Source of the DNA: UBA1952 sp965246905
GTDB lineage: Bacteria > Bacteroidota > Bacteroidia > Chitinophagales > Chitinophagaceae
Reading direction: 5' to 3'
DNA: 64,000 nt
Assembly (NCBI GenBank): GCA_965246905.1
Contig: CBDFFZ010000014.1
Coordinates: 62,001-126,000, forward strand
Positions 15,832-25,320 of this stretch are shown here, piece after piece; position 1 is the first letter of the stretch, and each line of letters opens with the position of its first letter. The position numbers were made by a program, and so were the translations under genes. The notes under the pieces were generated by a model. The model was not told where the DNA came from. It saw nothing but the letters and a program-made list of their open reading frames with translations, and searched no databases.

Positions 15832-16461
15832 TTAAAGGAATTGAAAAAGCTGCTCTTTCGCTCTTCTTACTTTTTTTGCATTTACCAGAAAGTCCGTAGC
15901 TTCATCGCGATAGCCTAAGCCCAGCAGCGCAACACTGCGGAGGTTTTGCTCTTTAAGACCAAGCAATTCATCCAGCGCAGGCGCATTAAAGCCTTCCATT
16001 GGCGATGCGTCTATGCTTTCATTAGCCGCAGCAACAATGCCTACCCCTAAAGCAATGTATGCTGAGCGGGCAGCCCAGTTGTAGTTTACCTCATCGCCGC
16101 GCGGTACCATGCTGCCCTTCAGGCTGGCAGAAAATGGAGCCAGTGACTCTGCAGTTACGCCGCGCTCCTGTATGATAAGGCTCATATAATCGTCTATATG
16201 CTTTTCCGTAAGCCCGGCCCAGGCTGCAAATACCAGCAGGGCGCCGCTCTCTACGATCTGCGGCTGATTATTAGCTACAGGCTGTATCCGCTTTTTTAAC
16301 TCGGGGTCTGTAACCACGATAATGGTATAGGGCTGTAACCCACCGGCAGACGGCGCAAGGCGGATAGCTTCCAGAATGTTGTTGAGTTTTTCGGCAGGCA
16401 CCGGGGCACCGGTCATTCGTTTGGTGGCATAGCGCCAGTTCAATCTTTCTAAAAGGTCCAT
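15832..16461 (-). CDS. Nitroreductase family NAD(P)H oxidoreductase
   Basis: 209 residues from MDLLERLNWRYATKRMTG; an upstream TTG in the same frame is not needed. RYATKRM is the FMN-phosphate binding start of the nitroreductase fold, RLAPSAGGLQPY is the conserved substrate/FMN loop, and GLGYRDEATDF is the C-terminal GxGY loop. The relatives reduce quinones or nitroaromatics with NAD(P)H. A TAnnTTTG -7 element (16529-16536) and an 8-6-8 palindrome directly downstream of it suggest repression by a small-molecule-responsive regulator not encoded here. Confidence 0.9.
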   Translation of the reverse strand: MDLLERLNWRYATKRMTGAPVPAEKLNNILEAIRLAPSAGGLQPYTIIVVTDPELKKRIQPVANNQPQIVESGALLVFAAWAGLTEKHIDDYMSLIIQERGVTAESLAPFSASLKGSMVPRGDEVNYNWAARSAYIALGVGIVAAANESIDASPMEGFNAPALDELLGLKEQNLRSVALLGLGYRDEATDFLVNAKKVRRAKEQLFQFL

Positions 16462-16495
16462 TAGGGGGAATTGTAATTGAGCATTTGGCTTAACC

Positions 16496-16517
16496 GCAGT
16501 TGACAACAATCAACTGC
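16496..16517 (-). promoter_or_regulatory. Operator-like palindrome before nitroreductase
   Basis: GCAGTTGA and TCAACTGC are perfect inverses separated by CAACAA, lying just downstream of the expected transcription start. Typical layout for a repressor site (for example HxlR/MarR type, by analogy). Confidence 0.5.
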
Positions 16518-16528
16518 ATTTAAAGACA

Positions 16529-16536
16529 CAAATGTA
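16529..16536 (-). promoter_or_regulatory. -7 element TACATTTG for nitroreductase
   Basis: Reads TACATTTG on the minus strand, a TAnnTTTG match, 68 bp before the chosen start. No -33 TTTG at 19 bp. Confidence 0.45.
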
Positions 16537-16657
16537 CGTAACGCCCTATTTGCATGTACCTACATTTATTTATGAGTCTATAACAAATCTTCATTTGGCA
16601 AAAGGCGTGCAGGCATGCTAATGCCGCTGCAATAATTGGATCTATAACAACCGATTC

Positions 16658-16679
16658 CCACCTGCTAACATGCAGGTGG
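16658..16679. terminator. Intergenic hairpin
   Basis: CCACCTGC-TAACAT-GCAGGTGG, an 8-bp perfect stem in the gap between the nitroreductase and the beta-propeller protein. No T-run, so a REP-like or regulatory structure is equally possible. Confidence 0.35.
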
Positions 16680-16800
16680 ACCATATATAGTAGCTAAATA
16701 AGTACCTGATAAATGTAAAGCAGCAGATTAAAATCGCGGCGAGCAGTTTTGCCGGCATTTTTGAGCAAGTAATCGCCTCACTTTAAATAATAGTGCAACC

Positions 16801-18498
16801 TTAATGGGCAAGCAAAATTTGCCGGGAAGCCGGCGTGTCTTTTCCGGATAAGTTAAGGTAATAAATACCGCTGCTTAGTTGCTCTAAATTTATTTGGAAA
16901 TTGCTATCACTTGCAGCAATGGCACGCTCATATACAATAACACCCTTTGCATCTGATACAAAAAGGCGCGAGTAATGAAGGCCGTTCATACTGACCTGAA
17001 AAACTTTTGTTGCAGGATTTGGATAAACTGCTAAAGAACCCCCTGAAGGCAGATTCGGGCTTTTCAAAGTCTGGGTAGTAAGCTGTGCAAGAAACATATC
17101 TGACTTTCCGGTATTGGCGAGCGGATTGTAGCCAAAATTAATCACCGGATTTGTGTAGGAACCTGTGATATATACATTCTTATAAGAATCAACGGCCAAT
17201 GCACTTACCCATCCATAGCCTGCTGTTGCCGTCCATTGCTCCTGCCCGGCACTATTCCATGCGGCAACATAAATATTGCCGTAGGCATTCAGGGTATCAT
17301 TGCCAAAACTTACCTGTCCATCATAATGCCCTGTAGTATAGCAGTTGCCTTCTTTATCAAAAACCATGTGATTAACGGTTGCGGAGCCATATTGAGCAAT
17401 AGGTCTTACCCAATTGATGACACCTGCAGTACTGTATTTTATGCGGAAGCTATTGTTTGAGGAAGAAGTATTGGGCAATGTATAACTACCTGCTCTGAGG
17501 CCACACTGAGTGTAGCTGCCGAATACATAGCTGTTGCCGGAATCATCTGCAGCGAGCGAGTAGCAGCCACTTACAATGCCCAGGGTACCGCCTCCATAAC
17601 CGCCTCCACCCGAACCACTACCTCCTACAGCGTTTGCCCAATTAAGGTTACCGGAAGTATCGTATTTAGCGGTAAATCCATTTCCACTAATAAGGCCGGT
17701 AGATATGCTGTTAAGCACTAAAACAGAATCAAACTCCATACGGCTTGACAAAAACTCACCTGCGATATACACATTGCCTATCTTATTTGTAGCAACGCCT
17801 GAACTATGGCATTCACTTACAATACCGGCCCTGCGTGCCCACCGCGCATTACCCGAGGTATCATAACGTACCAGAAAGGCGTTAGCTACCGATGCGGCAG
17901 GCAATATTACCTGCCCGAAACTAGCTTCACCATAAGGTGCAGGTGCGCTGGGCCGGTTATCACCAAAAGAGCCGGTAAGAAAGAGCTGCCCGTTATCACC
18001 CAATGCTAATCCAGTTGAATAGTCATCATTCTTCCCGCCTCCCTGCCGTATCCAGGCTAATTGTCCATTGCTGCTTATGCTGGCCAGAAATACATCTTTA
18101 CCTCCATAGCTTACCAACTGCTGACTGCCTAAGTACAGGGTATCCGAAAAAGTGCCCGCCAGATATATAGTGCCAGTGGTGCCTACTGCGACATCCGCAA
18201 CATCATCCTCGCCTGAGCTGCCGGCACTCAATATCCAAAGCAATTGATGCTGCGGCGAAAATTTTGCGATAAATCCATCTTTGCCGCCTCTGCCCGTGCG
18301 TAATGCTGTATCGAGTGAGAGCGAGCTATTGAAATAGCCGCATACAATAATGTTACCGGCAGCATCTGTAGCAATGTGCATTCCGGCTGCATTGTCGGGA
18401 CCTTCACCCGCTATATTCCAGCCCCAGGCGCGGATAGTTGCATTGAGGATTACACTGTACAGGCATAATAGCGTTATAAGCGCTAAAGATCGTATCAT
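16801..18498 (-). CDS. SBBP-repeat beta-propeller protein with T9SS sorting domain
   Basis: 565 residues from MIRSLALITLLCLYSVILNA, a good signal peptide; the ORF runs 54 codons further upstream to a GTG without family likeness. Repeats of about 45-55 residues with GNxYxxG and xxxGxxDxFxxKY/S (IYLAGTF, LFLTGSF, VYIAGEF, YVFGSY, CYTTGHY, VYITGSY) are SBBP-type propeller blades. Residues about 490-565 are a type A sorting domain (LAVYPNPATK, SSGIYYLNLSG). Exported surface protein of unknown ligand; monocistronic. Confidence 0.85.
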   Translation of the reverse strand: MIRSLALITLLCLYSVILNATIRAWGWNIAGEGPDNAAGMHIATDAAGNIIVCGYFNSSLSLDTALRTGRGGKDGFIAKFSPQHQLLWILSAGSSGEDDVADVAVGTTGTIYLAGTFSDTLYLGSQQLVSYGGKDVFLASISSNGQLAWIRQGGGKNDDYSTGLALGDNGQLFLTGSFGDNRPSAPAPYGEASFGQVILPAASVANAFLVRYDTSGNARWARRAGIVSECHSSGVATNKIGNVYIAGEFLSSRMEFDSVLVLNSISTGLISGNGFTAKYDTSGNLNWANAVGGSGSGGGGYGGGTLGIVSGCYSLAADDSGNSYVFGSYTQCGLRAGSYTLPNTSSSNNSFRIKYSTAGVINWVRPIAQYGSATVNHMVFDKEGNCYTTGHYDGQVSFGNDTLNAYGNIYVAAWNSAGQEQWTATAGYGWVSALAVDSYKNVYITGSYTNPVINFGYNPLANTGKSDMFLAQLTTQTLKSPNLPSGGSLAVYPNPATKVFQVSMNGLHYSRLFVSDAKGVIVYERAIAASDSNFQINLEQLSSGIYYLNLSGKDTPASRQILLAH

Positions 18499-18821
18499 AT
18501 AGCCTGATTTTTCGAAATGGGTAAAGTAAATCCAGCACCCCCTATCCAAATGTAATGCTATTCCCTGGAAATTATCGCTGCTATGCGCTATAGCTCTAAA
18601 AGCCAGAAAATATTGCTGCGGGCATATATTATAATAATATATTTTTTTAACTCTTTTCACTCTGGCTGCACATGAAAATCAGGATTAATTTAAAAGCAAA
18701 AGAACCGACAATATATTTCTCCCTTTTTAAAATTCAGTAGTCTGTTGGTTGAGATATGTGACTACACTTATCTTCCGGCATAACAATCCTACATTTAACA
18801 CCCCCCTTGCGCAAACCCTCC

Positions 18822-18829
18822 TACCTTGC
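18822..18829 (+). promoter_or_regulatory. Weak -7 element TACCTTGC before SDR gene
   Basis: TACCTTGC differs by one base from the TACCTTTG seen before gltX, and both are followed by CGCGTCTTTTA-like leader (TTGCCGCGTCTTTTA here, TTTGCCGCGTCTTTTA there). The shared leader supports a real promoter 30 bp before the ATG. Confidence 0.5.
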
Positions 18830-18858
18830 CGCGTCTTTTAAACCAACCTTATTATACA

Positions 18859-19629
18859 ATGGCTAAAACAATTCTGATTACCGGCAGCACCAGCGGCATT
18901 GGCCTCGGTATGGCGCGTGTATTTGCGCAGCACGGCTACAATATCATCTTCAACGGCCTTGAGCCCGATGGTGCAGCAATTGCACAGGGTGTAGCGGATG
19001 AATTTAAGATTCAGCATTTCTTCTCGCCTGCCAATATGCTGCAGCCGGATGCAATACGCGCCTTAGCCAAAGAAGCGCTGGATAGATTCGGTGCAGTGGA
19101 TATCCTGGTAAACAATGCGGGCATACAGCATGTAGCAGCGCTCGAAGATTTTCCGGAAGATAAATGGGATGCAATCATAGCCATCAATCTTACGGCTGCC
19201 TTCCATCTTACCAAAGCACTCTGGCCTAAAATGAAAGCGCAAAATTGGGGCCGTGTTATCAACATTGCTTCGGCACATGCGCTGGTGGCTTCCGAGTTCA
19301 AAAGCGCCTATATCGCTGCGAAGCACGGATTGGTTGGATTCACCAAGACCATCGCGCTCGAAGGTGCCCCTTTCGGCATTACGGCCAATGCAATCTGTCC
19401 CGGCTATGTGCATACGCCAATCATCGATAAGCAGATACCGGAGCAGATGAAAGCGCATAATATGACCGCAGATGAAGTAGTGCAAAAAGTATTGCTGGCA
19501 AAGCAGGCCGTAAAGAGCTTTATTTCGATAGATGCCATTGCGCAAATGGCGTTTTATCTTGCGCAGGATGTAGCTGCTACATTTACCGGCACGGCAATAC
19601 CTGTGGATGGGGGATGGACGGCTCAGTAA
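18859..19629 (+). CDS. 3-Hydroxybutyrate dehydrogenase-type SDR
   Basis: 256 residues from MAKTILITGSTSGIGLGMAR; an upstream TTG is not used. Rossmann cofactor motif GSTSGIG, structural NNAGIQH, catalytic SAHAL...YIAAK (Ser, Tyr-x3-Lys) and the SDR C-terminal GTAIPVDGGWTAQ. GIQHVA and the AICPGYVHTPIIDKQI stretch are typical of D-3-hydroxybutyrate dehydrogenases, which interconvert hydroxybutyrate and acetoacetate with NAD. The assignment to this subfamily is by motif only. A strong terminator follows at 19645. Confidence 0.85.
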   Translation: MAKTILITGSTSGIGLGMARVFAQHGYNIIFNGLEPDGAAIAQGVADEFKIQHFFSPANMLQPDAIRALAKEALDRFGAVDILVNNAGIQHVAALEDFPEDKWDAIIAINLTAAFHLTKALWPKMKAQNWGRVINIASAHALVASEFKSAYIAAKHGLVGFTKTIALEGAPFGITANAICPGYVHTPIIDKQIPEQMKAHNMTADEVVQKVLLAKQAVKSFISIDAIAQMAFYLAQDVAATFTGTAIPVDGGWTAQ

Positions 19630-19644
19630 GGATTCCTTAAAGTG

Positions 19645-19673
19645 CAGGCAGGGTTTAAAATCCTGCCTGTTTT
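19645..19673 (+). terminator. Terminator of SDR gene
   Basis: CAGGCAGG-GTTTAAAAT-CCTGCCTG followed by TTTTA; 8-bp perfect stem, 16 bp after the stop codon. Confidence 0.75.
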
Positions 19674-19682
19674 ATAAAGGCA

Positions 19683-20120
19683 CTATCTTATAGTGCAAAT
19701 GCAGCATTTTTGCTCCAAGAAACGTTTCCAACGGCTGCAGGGGATATTGAGCTGGTTCATTTTAGCGCTTGGAGCCCGGATAAGCGTGCGTGCGAAGAAA
19801 GCATAAGGCGCCTGCCATTGCGACCAGACCTCCAGCTTATAGCGGGCAGTATGCTCATAGAATTGAGCTATTGAAGGCAGCATTCTTTGCCGGAACGGAT
19901 CCTTAGCAGGGATCACCTCGCTAAAATCGCCTACCAATCTACCTGTAGGATCGCGGATTACTTCCAGGCCGGCTATTGCCGCATAGGCCACCTAATAATC
20001 ATCGCCTATAAGCATGTCCTGCCCGGTCGGGCCATCGAGCCAAGGATATGCACTAAAGCTGCCTCGCTTTCCTGTAAGCGCTATCCGGATATTGATAAGC
20101 CATTTTAGCAGTGGTCCCAT
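19683..20120 (-). pseudogene. Gene interrupted by an in-frame amber codon
   Basis: One frame runs 145 codons from ATG at 20120 to the stop at 19683, broken only by TAG at 19992-19994 (codon 43). Protein-like sequence continues on both sides (MGPLLKWLINIRIAL...WLDGPTGQDMLIGDDY before, VAYAAIAGLEVIRDPTGRLV after). The second half (FYEHTARYKLEVWSQWQAPY, KMNQLNIPC) recalls a family of uncharacterised proteins with a Trp-rich core ending QLNxP. A recent nonsense mutation is the simplest reading; the last residues after NIPCSRW look divergent, so the 3' end may be altered too. A sequencing error cannot be excluded. Confidence 0.5.
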
Positions 20121-20512
20121 GCAGGTTCAAGGTCGTATATCCTATAATAAGAACGACAGTACGATCGAATTTGGCCGGTCAACACTGGTTTTGCTTAAGC
20201 CATGTCTTAATAATAAAAGTTGCTTTAATAATCCGGTTAACTAATGTTAAACAAATCAATGAATTAACGACGTCCATGAATTTCCTTTTAATCAGACGGC
20301 TATATAGGTAGAAAGAATTCTACGCATCAAGGTTGAATTTATTGCCTAAATTTTAATTATTTCTATTTGGGTTTTAATTTATAATTTTATAAAAGAATAC
20401 TAAAACAAAGGGTTTTTCAAGCTTCTTTTTTGATGAATAACGCGCTGAAAAAAGGCTTCCATTACTACGTTAAAGACTATTTCTCCAACAAAATTTTATC
20501 TAAAGCTTTTAT
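20121..20512. other. Gene-free AT-rich stretch
   Basis: About 390 bp, increasingly AT-rich toward the T9SS gene at 20513. No clear TAnnTTTG box with correct spacing, hairpin or repeat was found. Confidence 0.4.
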
Positions 20513-22306
20513 ATGAATACACGCTTACTTGCACAGGCTACATTCCGCAGCTTCGTTATTCCAATTATATCGCTTGCTTTGATAGGCGGCAGCAACTATG
20601 CCCGCGCGCAGGCTGCCGATCCTCAGGTGAGTGGAGGAAGGCCCTTCACCTATACCGGGGGGCTTAATATCTACTTTCATTTGTTAGGCACAAGCACCGG
20701 CACTATTGAAACATTCGAAACTTACAGCCCTTCCGGGCTGGCAGGTGGCGCTATATTCGCAGGCGGCGTTGGCGGGCAGCGGCTCGCTTTCAACAATGCG
20801 GCCAATGGCGGAGCGACCGGCGGGCCAACAACCTTCGAGGTGCGCAGCGATCTGCAAACCAATACGGCGCAGGATTTTAACTCTACGCTCATCGATGGTA
20901 ATGGCGCAACAGGAGTTTCCAGGATCTTCCAGTATAATTCCGGCGCCGGTAATAACAATGTGCTCAAGAGCCGCACGACCATCAGCATTCTTGATGGTGC
21001 AAAGAATACCTCCAATTTTGTGAATAACGGCGGCACCGTTTACCCGGACACTTATATCGGCGAAGGGGCCTCGCGGCCTGCCGGCAGGCTCTACATTTTT
21101 AATGCCTATAACCTGATCATTAATAAAGCGAATGGTATAAGCGGCAATGCTGTAGTGCCTAATAACCTCATCTTCGTGCAGGGCGCCAATATGGAAGTTG
21201 CCGGTATCCTTACCCTTACAAGCGGCAGGGTGATACTGGGCTCGACAGATACTTTTGTAATTACGCCCACCGGAACTACCGGCACAGGCAGCTCTTCCGC
21301 CTATATCGACGGGCTGATGAAGAACCTTAATACTACGGCCGTTAACCCTGTTTTTCCGCTTGGAGATCACAGTATCTATGCCCCGCTTACCATGAGCAAT
21401 GTAGGTACCGGCGGTACGATCCTGCGCTACCGGGCCGATACGAGCGGCACCAACACTGGCAGCAAGGCAGCCGGCATTGCTACCATCAGCCGCTATGAGC
21501 ATTACGATATCAATAGTGCCGCCCCAATTGGCACGGTAATTAGCCTTCCTTACAATCCTGCTGGCCGCACAAACTATGTTGCCGACCCTACCTCGCTCAT
21601 TCTGGTAGGTTATGATGGCAGCCAATGGAAGCAGGTAGCCGCTACTAATTCCACCGCAAGCGGTAATCTTGTAAGCACTACTACCCAAAGCCTTTCCGGC
21701 ATCAGCCAGTTGGCTGTCGGATCTACTGATGGTATCAACCCGCTGCCTGTACATTTTATTTCTTTTGAAGCTCAGAAAGATGCCGCGGCAACCCACTCCC
21801 TCCTTTCCTGGACAGTGGCTGATAATGCTTACCAGCCCGTGTATTTTGATATTGAGCGCAGCGCCGATGGATCTGCTTTTAAGTCTATAGGCCGCGTAGA
21901 AGTGAACGGCAAGGAAGGCGGCCGCTTTACTGGTGTGGATGAGCAGCCTTTAACCGGCAGCAATATTTACCGCATCCGCGCTTACGAAGCTTCCGGCAGC
22001 TCTTTCCTTACCGATGTACGGGTGCTTCGCTATGAGGATGCCGGTAGCATGGCCATCAGCCTGTGGCCTAATCCTGCTGCGGAAAAAGTATCCATTAATT
22101 TTAGGGGTAGCGATAGCTATAACGCAGTAACCGTGCGCATAATGAATGCAGCAGGGCAAAATGTACTGATGCAACGTGCGGCCAGCGTTAAAAGCGGAAG
22201 CGTTATTGGCTTAGATGTGCGGGCAGTTGCCACAGGCACTTACCTGTTGCAGATTAATGATGAAGCTGGTAATGCTGTTTTCACCACACGCTTCAACAAG
22301 CTTTAG
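20513..22306 (+). CDS. T9SS-sorted surface protein
   Basis: 597 residues: long N-terminal region with signal peptide ending near ARAQA (residue ~34), then a Gly/Asn/Thr-rich beta region, apparently a solenoid of TLTSGRVILGS-type segments, with LGDHSIYAPLTMSNVG. Residues about 405-500 (PLPVHFISFEAQKD...YFDIERSADGSAFKSIGRV) form the fibronectin-like module common just before Bacteroidota sorting domains, and residues about 520-597 are type A sorting (LWPNPAAEK, GTYLLQIND). The same two-module tail occurs in the protein at 26661. First gene of a surface cluster on the plus strand. Confidence 0.8.
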   Translation: MNTRLLAQATFRSFVIPIISLALIGGSNYARAQAADPQVSGGRPFTYTGGLNIYFHLLGTSTGTIETFETYSPSGLAGGAIFAGGVGGQRLAFNNAANGGATGGPTTFEVRSDLQTNTAQDFNSTLIDGNGATGVSRIFQYNSGAGNNNVLKSRTTISILDGAKNTSNFVNNGGTVYPDTYIGEGASRPAGRLYIFNAYNLIINKANGISGNAVVPNNLIFVQGANMEVAGILTLTSGRVILGSTDTFVITPTGTTGTGSSSAYIDGLMKNLNTTAVNPVFPLGDHSIYAPLTMSNVGTGGTILRYRADTSGTNTGSKAAGIATISRYEHYDINSAAPIGTVISLPYNPAGRTNYVADPTSLILVGYDGSQWKQVAATNSTASGNLVSTTTQSLSGISQLAVGSTDGINPLPVHFISFEAQKDAAATHSLLSWTVADNAYQPVYFDIERSADGSAFKSIGRVEVNGKEGGRFTGVDEQPLTGSNIYRIRAYEASGSSFLTDVRVLRYEDAGSMAISLWPNPAAEKVSINFRGSDSYNAVTVRIMNAAGQNVLMQRAASVKSGSVIGLDVRAVATGTYLLQINDEAGNAVFTTRFNKL

Positions 22307-22383
22307 CATACCTGTTCCTTACCGATAATTTTCCTTACCGATATTCCACTCAAAAATAATTCCCAATAAACAACCATCCTTTT

Positions 22384-24459
22384 ATGAGAACAGAAAAATT
22401 ACTCACTGGCCTTGTGCTTGGCGCAGCGTTTAGCCTCGGCAGCACTTTTGCTCATGCACAGGTACAAACCCTTACCGTCAATGCGCCGGGCAGCACTGAT
22501 GCACGAGTGCTTATCAATCCCGCCAGCACTACTGACCCTAATAATAACGACGGGCTGATCGTACCGCGCATCGATGCCTTTCCGGGCAATGCAAGCGGCT
22601 TCAATCCTGCTCCTACCAATGCCAACCGGGGCCTGCTCATTTACCTGCAGCAAAGCTTTACCGGCGATGCCAATGGCCCTTCCGCAGGTTATGTAACCGG
22701 GCAGGTTTACACACCAGGCTTCTACTACTGGGATGGCACCAAATGGGTTCCTTTTATCTATTCACTGAGCACGGCCTGGGTGCTGCTGGGCAATACAGGT
22801 ATCAATCCGGCAACCGATTTCTTAGGTACGAGGGATAGTAACCCGCTGGTCATCCGCACCAATAATATACAGCGCGCTATCTTCCGGGCAGACGGATCGA
22901 TTGCCATGGGCAACAGCCCAGCTATTTATCCATCTAACCTGATGGAAATCGATTTAGTAAATGTAGGCAGCGCTGCTACCGATCCGGAACAAGGCCAGGG
23001 AGTAAACATTCTTTCAAAAGCATTGAGCGGGGCCAACCTTTCTATTGGTTTCCGTGGCCGCCATACTACCGGCATCGGCGGTACGGTGGGGGAGATGCGC
23101 GCTGTTAACGGTGTAGCCAATGTAGAAGGTACCATCAATGCAACCGCTACCGGCGGGTATTTCAATGCAGGCCTTAAGAGCACCGGCACCCTGGGGGTAG
23201 GCGCTCTTATTACAGGCGTTGCTGCTGATGCAGAAGCTTCCTCCGGCGCTACGGCCAACAATACCAACACTTTTATCGGCGGCCGCTTTGGCGGTGATGC
23301 TACCAATGCAGCAGCAGTACGCGCTTTTGGCGTATATAGCGTGGGCGGCCACTCTACTACCAATAATGTAGGGGTGTACGGCGGGGTGAATGCCACCGGC
23401 GCACAAACCATCGGGATCCTGGCGGCACAGCCTGCGGGCTACAGCACGGGTATCTTCGGGTACAATACAGGGGTTGGCGATAACCAGGTTTCGGGCTTCT
23501 TTGCGAGTGCCAACAGCAGCGCCAATGCACGTACCGTAAACATAAATCTTAATCCTGCAGTAGGTACGCTCAATGGCGCTACCGGCTTCCAGTTTCCTAT
23601 TTCTGCTGAGATCGGAGCGCAGTACAACGGCACCGAAAATACAGGTAATGAGGTGGCTGATCTTGGCGCGGTACACGGCCTGAGCTCCACAACATCCAAC
23701 GATGTGCAAACTATTGGCGGATTGCTCGAGGGCTCATCGAGCGGGCTGTTTGGCAATTATACCCATGCTATTGGTGGCTTTGTACTTGCTACCGGCAATG
23801 GTACCACTGTTAGTCCTAAATCCAAGATCGTGGGGCTTGCCGCTTCGCTGAATTTCTTAGGCAACTCTAATGTGAATGGTATTGCGGTAAACGGCTATGC
23901 TGCGTTTAACGATGTAACCACTGGCCGTGTTGCAGCCGGTCATTTTGATGGTACCGGTGGCGGTACGGAGTTTGGCTCTATCAGCACAGTGGGCGATGTA
24001 ACTACTTCTTACCAGACCTTTTATAATACTGCACTTACCGGTATGCACATTGCACTTGCCGCTACCAACCATTATGCTCCTGCCAGTAACCAGCTTGCCT
24101 TTTACACAGAAGGGGCAGTGCGTATGACGGGCCTTACCGGCGTAGGCACGCAGTTGCTAACGGTTGACGGATCGGGCAATGTAGGTACTACGGCGGGCAC
24201 TATGTTTGCTGCTGCCGGCCCGCTTACTTTTGCACTTACTGCGGCACAGTCATCCAACGACCAGCCTATTGCCGTAACCGGCGCTTCTGTTGGCGATGTT
24301 GTTTCTCTTGGTGTACCTGCGGGTGCGGTGCTACCTAATAGCTCTTACACTGCATGGGTATCTGCCGCAGGCATAGTAACCGTACGCTTTAATAACTACA
24401 GCAATGGTGCGCAAACGCCCGCTGCCGCACAGACTTTTAAGGTGAAAGTGATGCAGTAA
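22384..24459 (+). CDS. Repetitive exported fibre-like protein
   Basis: 691 residues with a signal peptide to about residue 25 (SLGSTFAHAQ). The region to about 130 has LIVPRIDAFPG and WDGTKWVPF, the module that opens many Bacteroidota tail-fibre-like proteins (compare GLLIPRLTTAQRDAI in the gene at 25321). The body, about 190-590, is Ala/Gly/Thr/Asn-rich with imperfect repeats around GVYSVGGHSTTNN, GVYGGVNATGAQ and GNGTTVSP. No T9SS sorting domain at the C-terminus, which is a compact beta domain (SSYTAWVSAAGIVTVRF). It lies 77 bp after the T9SS gene and ends in a strong terminator; the two probably form an operon. Confidence 0.7.
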   Translation: MRTEKLLTGLVLGAAFSLGSTFAHAQVQTLTVNAPGSTDARVLINPASTTDPNNNDGLIVPRIDAFPGNASGFNPAPTNANRGLLIYLQQSFTGDANGPSAGYVTGQVYTPGFYYWDGTKWVPFIYSLSTAWVLLGNTGINPATDFLGTRDSNPLVIRTNNIQRAIFRADGSIAMGNSPAIYPSNLMEIDLVNVGSAATDPEQGQGVNILSKALSGANLSIGFRGRHTTGIGGTVGEMRAVNGVANVEGTINATATGGYFNAGLKSTGTLGVGALITGVAADAEASSGATANNTNTFIGGRFGGDATNAAAVRAFGVYSVGGHSTTNNVGVYGGVNATGAQTIGILAAQPAGYSTGIFGYNTGVGDNQVSGFFASANSSANARTVNINLNPAVGTLNGATGFQFPISAEIGAQYNGTENTGNEVADLGAVHGLSSTTSNDVQTIGGLLEGSSSGLFGNYTHAIGGFVLATGNGTTVSPKSKIVGLAASLNFLGNSNVNGIAVNGYAAFNDVTTGRVAAGHFDGTGGGTEFGSISTVGDVTTSYQTFYNTALTGMHIALAATNHYAPASNQLAFYTEGAVRMTGLTGVGTQLLTVDGSGNVGTTAGTMFAAAGPLTFALTAAQSSNDQPIAVTGASVGDVVSLGVPAGAVLPNSSYTAWVSAAGIVTVRFNNYSNGAQTPAAAQTFKVKVMQ

Positions 24460-24483
24460 GCTTTTGAGGATAATAATTTTCTT

Positions 24484-24515
24484 AAAGCCGTTCTCCCATG
24501 GAGAGCGGCTTTTTT
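24484..24515 (+). terminator. Terminator of surface operon
   Basis: AAAGCCGTTCTCC-CAT-GGAGAGCGGCTTT, a 13-bp stem with one G-U pair and a T-run, 24 bp after the stop. Confidence 0.85.
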
Positions 24516-24539
24516 GTGCCCGTCCGGTAAAGTCATTAT

Positions 24540-24830
24540 GCACAAGGGCCCCTTCGCGTCCAAATGCGTGTGCATGGCGTATAAATATGTATTCATGGGC
24601 AATTAATGTTAATACATTGCTTCCAAATTCTTTTTCCTTAAAGATTAATGATTATACATTGCGACTGAATGTTGTTTCATTGAGGATTTATATAAATGCA
24701 TTGCACCCGAATGCGTGAGCCTTGAGCATTTATATTTATACATCACCGCCAAATTTCTTATCCTTAAAGATAAATGTTTATACATGGCATATAAACGCGT
24801 GCGCACGGTTGAAAATGCTCCTTGAATGGT
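24540..24830. repeat. Degenerate ~42-bp tandem repeats
   Basis: CCAAATTCTTTTTCCTTAAA..ATACATTG at 24623-24660 recurs as CCAAATTTCTTATCCTTAAA..ATACATGG at 24749-24786, exactly 126 bp (3 x 42) later. Related, weaker units with TATACAT, TTTATATAAATGCATTGC lie between. Conceptual translation shows the same 14-residue rhythm, but the frames are broken, so it is treated as non-coding repeat. Confidence 0.55.
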
Positions 24831-25320
24831 GCATTCTATCAAATAGACAGCAGATTATAATACCGACATCTTTTATTATTTACTACACAAGGATAGAAAG
24901 GGTGGCCTCCAGATAGCTAATCGAGGGATCTCATTACCCCAATGCTGCGTGTAGGAGCCTTGATACTAACCAACTACGAAGAATATTAGCAGCACGGACA
25001 CTCCATCTGATCAATAAGGCAGCTATTGCCAATGGGCATTCCAGGTGAACAAAAGAAGCCATGATTATAAAAGACGCATTAAATGATGATGGGTATAATT
25101 TGTAGGCTAATAATTTTTCGCAGTAAATAATTTATAGTAATTTTTAAAGTTTTACCTAAAAATTTTAGTATTTTTTATTATATGAATCATTTTTATAAAC
25201 AATTATACTTAGTGAACAGTATGGGTATTCATTTTCAATTTATAAAATTTTAAGAAATTTTATAATATTTTTTACTTTAGTCGATTATCTAATTATCTTC
25301 GAATAAATTCTAAAAAAATT
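24831..25320. other. Gene-free AT-rich leader before ice-binding gene
   Basis: No ORF of interest. The last 200 bp are strongly AT-rich; TATCTTCG at 25294-25301 is a one-mismatch -7 element 20 bp before the ATG at 25321, a possible promoter. Nothing else seen. Confidence 0.35.

Noticed and set aside
19992..19994. Amber codon read as pyrrolysine or a programmed readthrough
   Set aside because: No supporting structure or known pathway in this phylum; nonsense mutation is simpler.
20684..23709. Leftward ORFs of 231-370 codons inside the surface-protein genes
   Set aside because: They arise from the low-complexity Ala/Gly/Thr codons of the real genes and lack coherent protein features.
24565..24815. 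Tandem repeats as a CRISPR array
   Set aside because: Units are adjacent and diverged, without regular unique spacers; no cas genes in the window.
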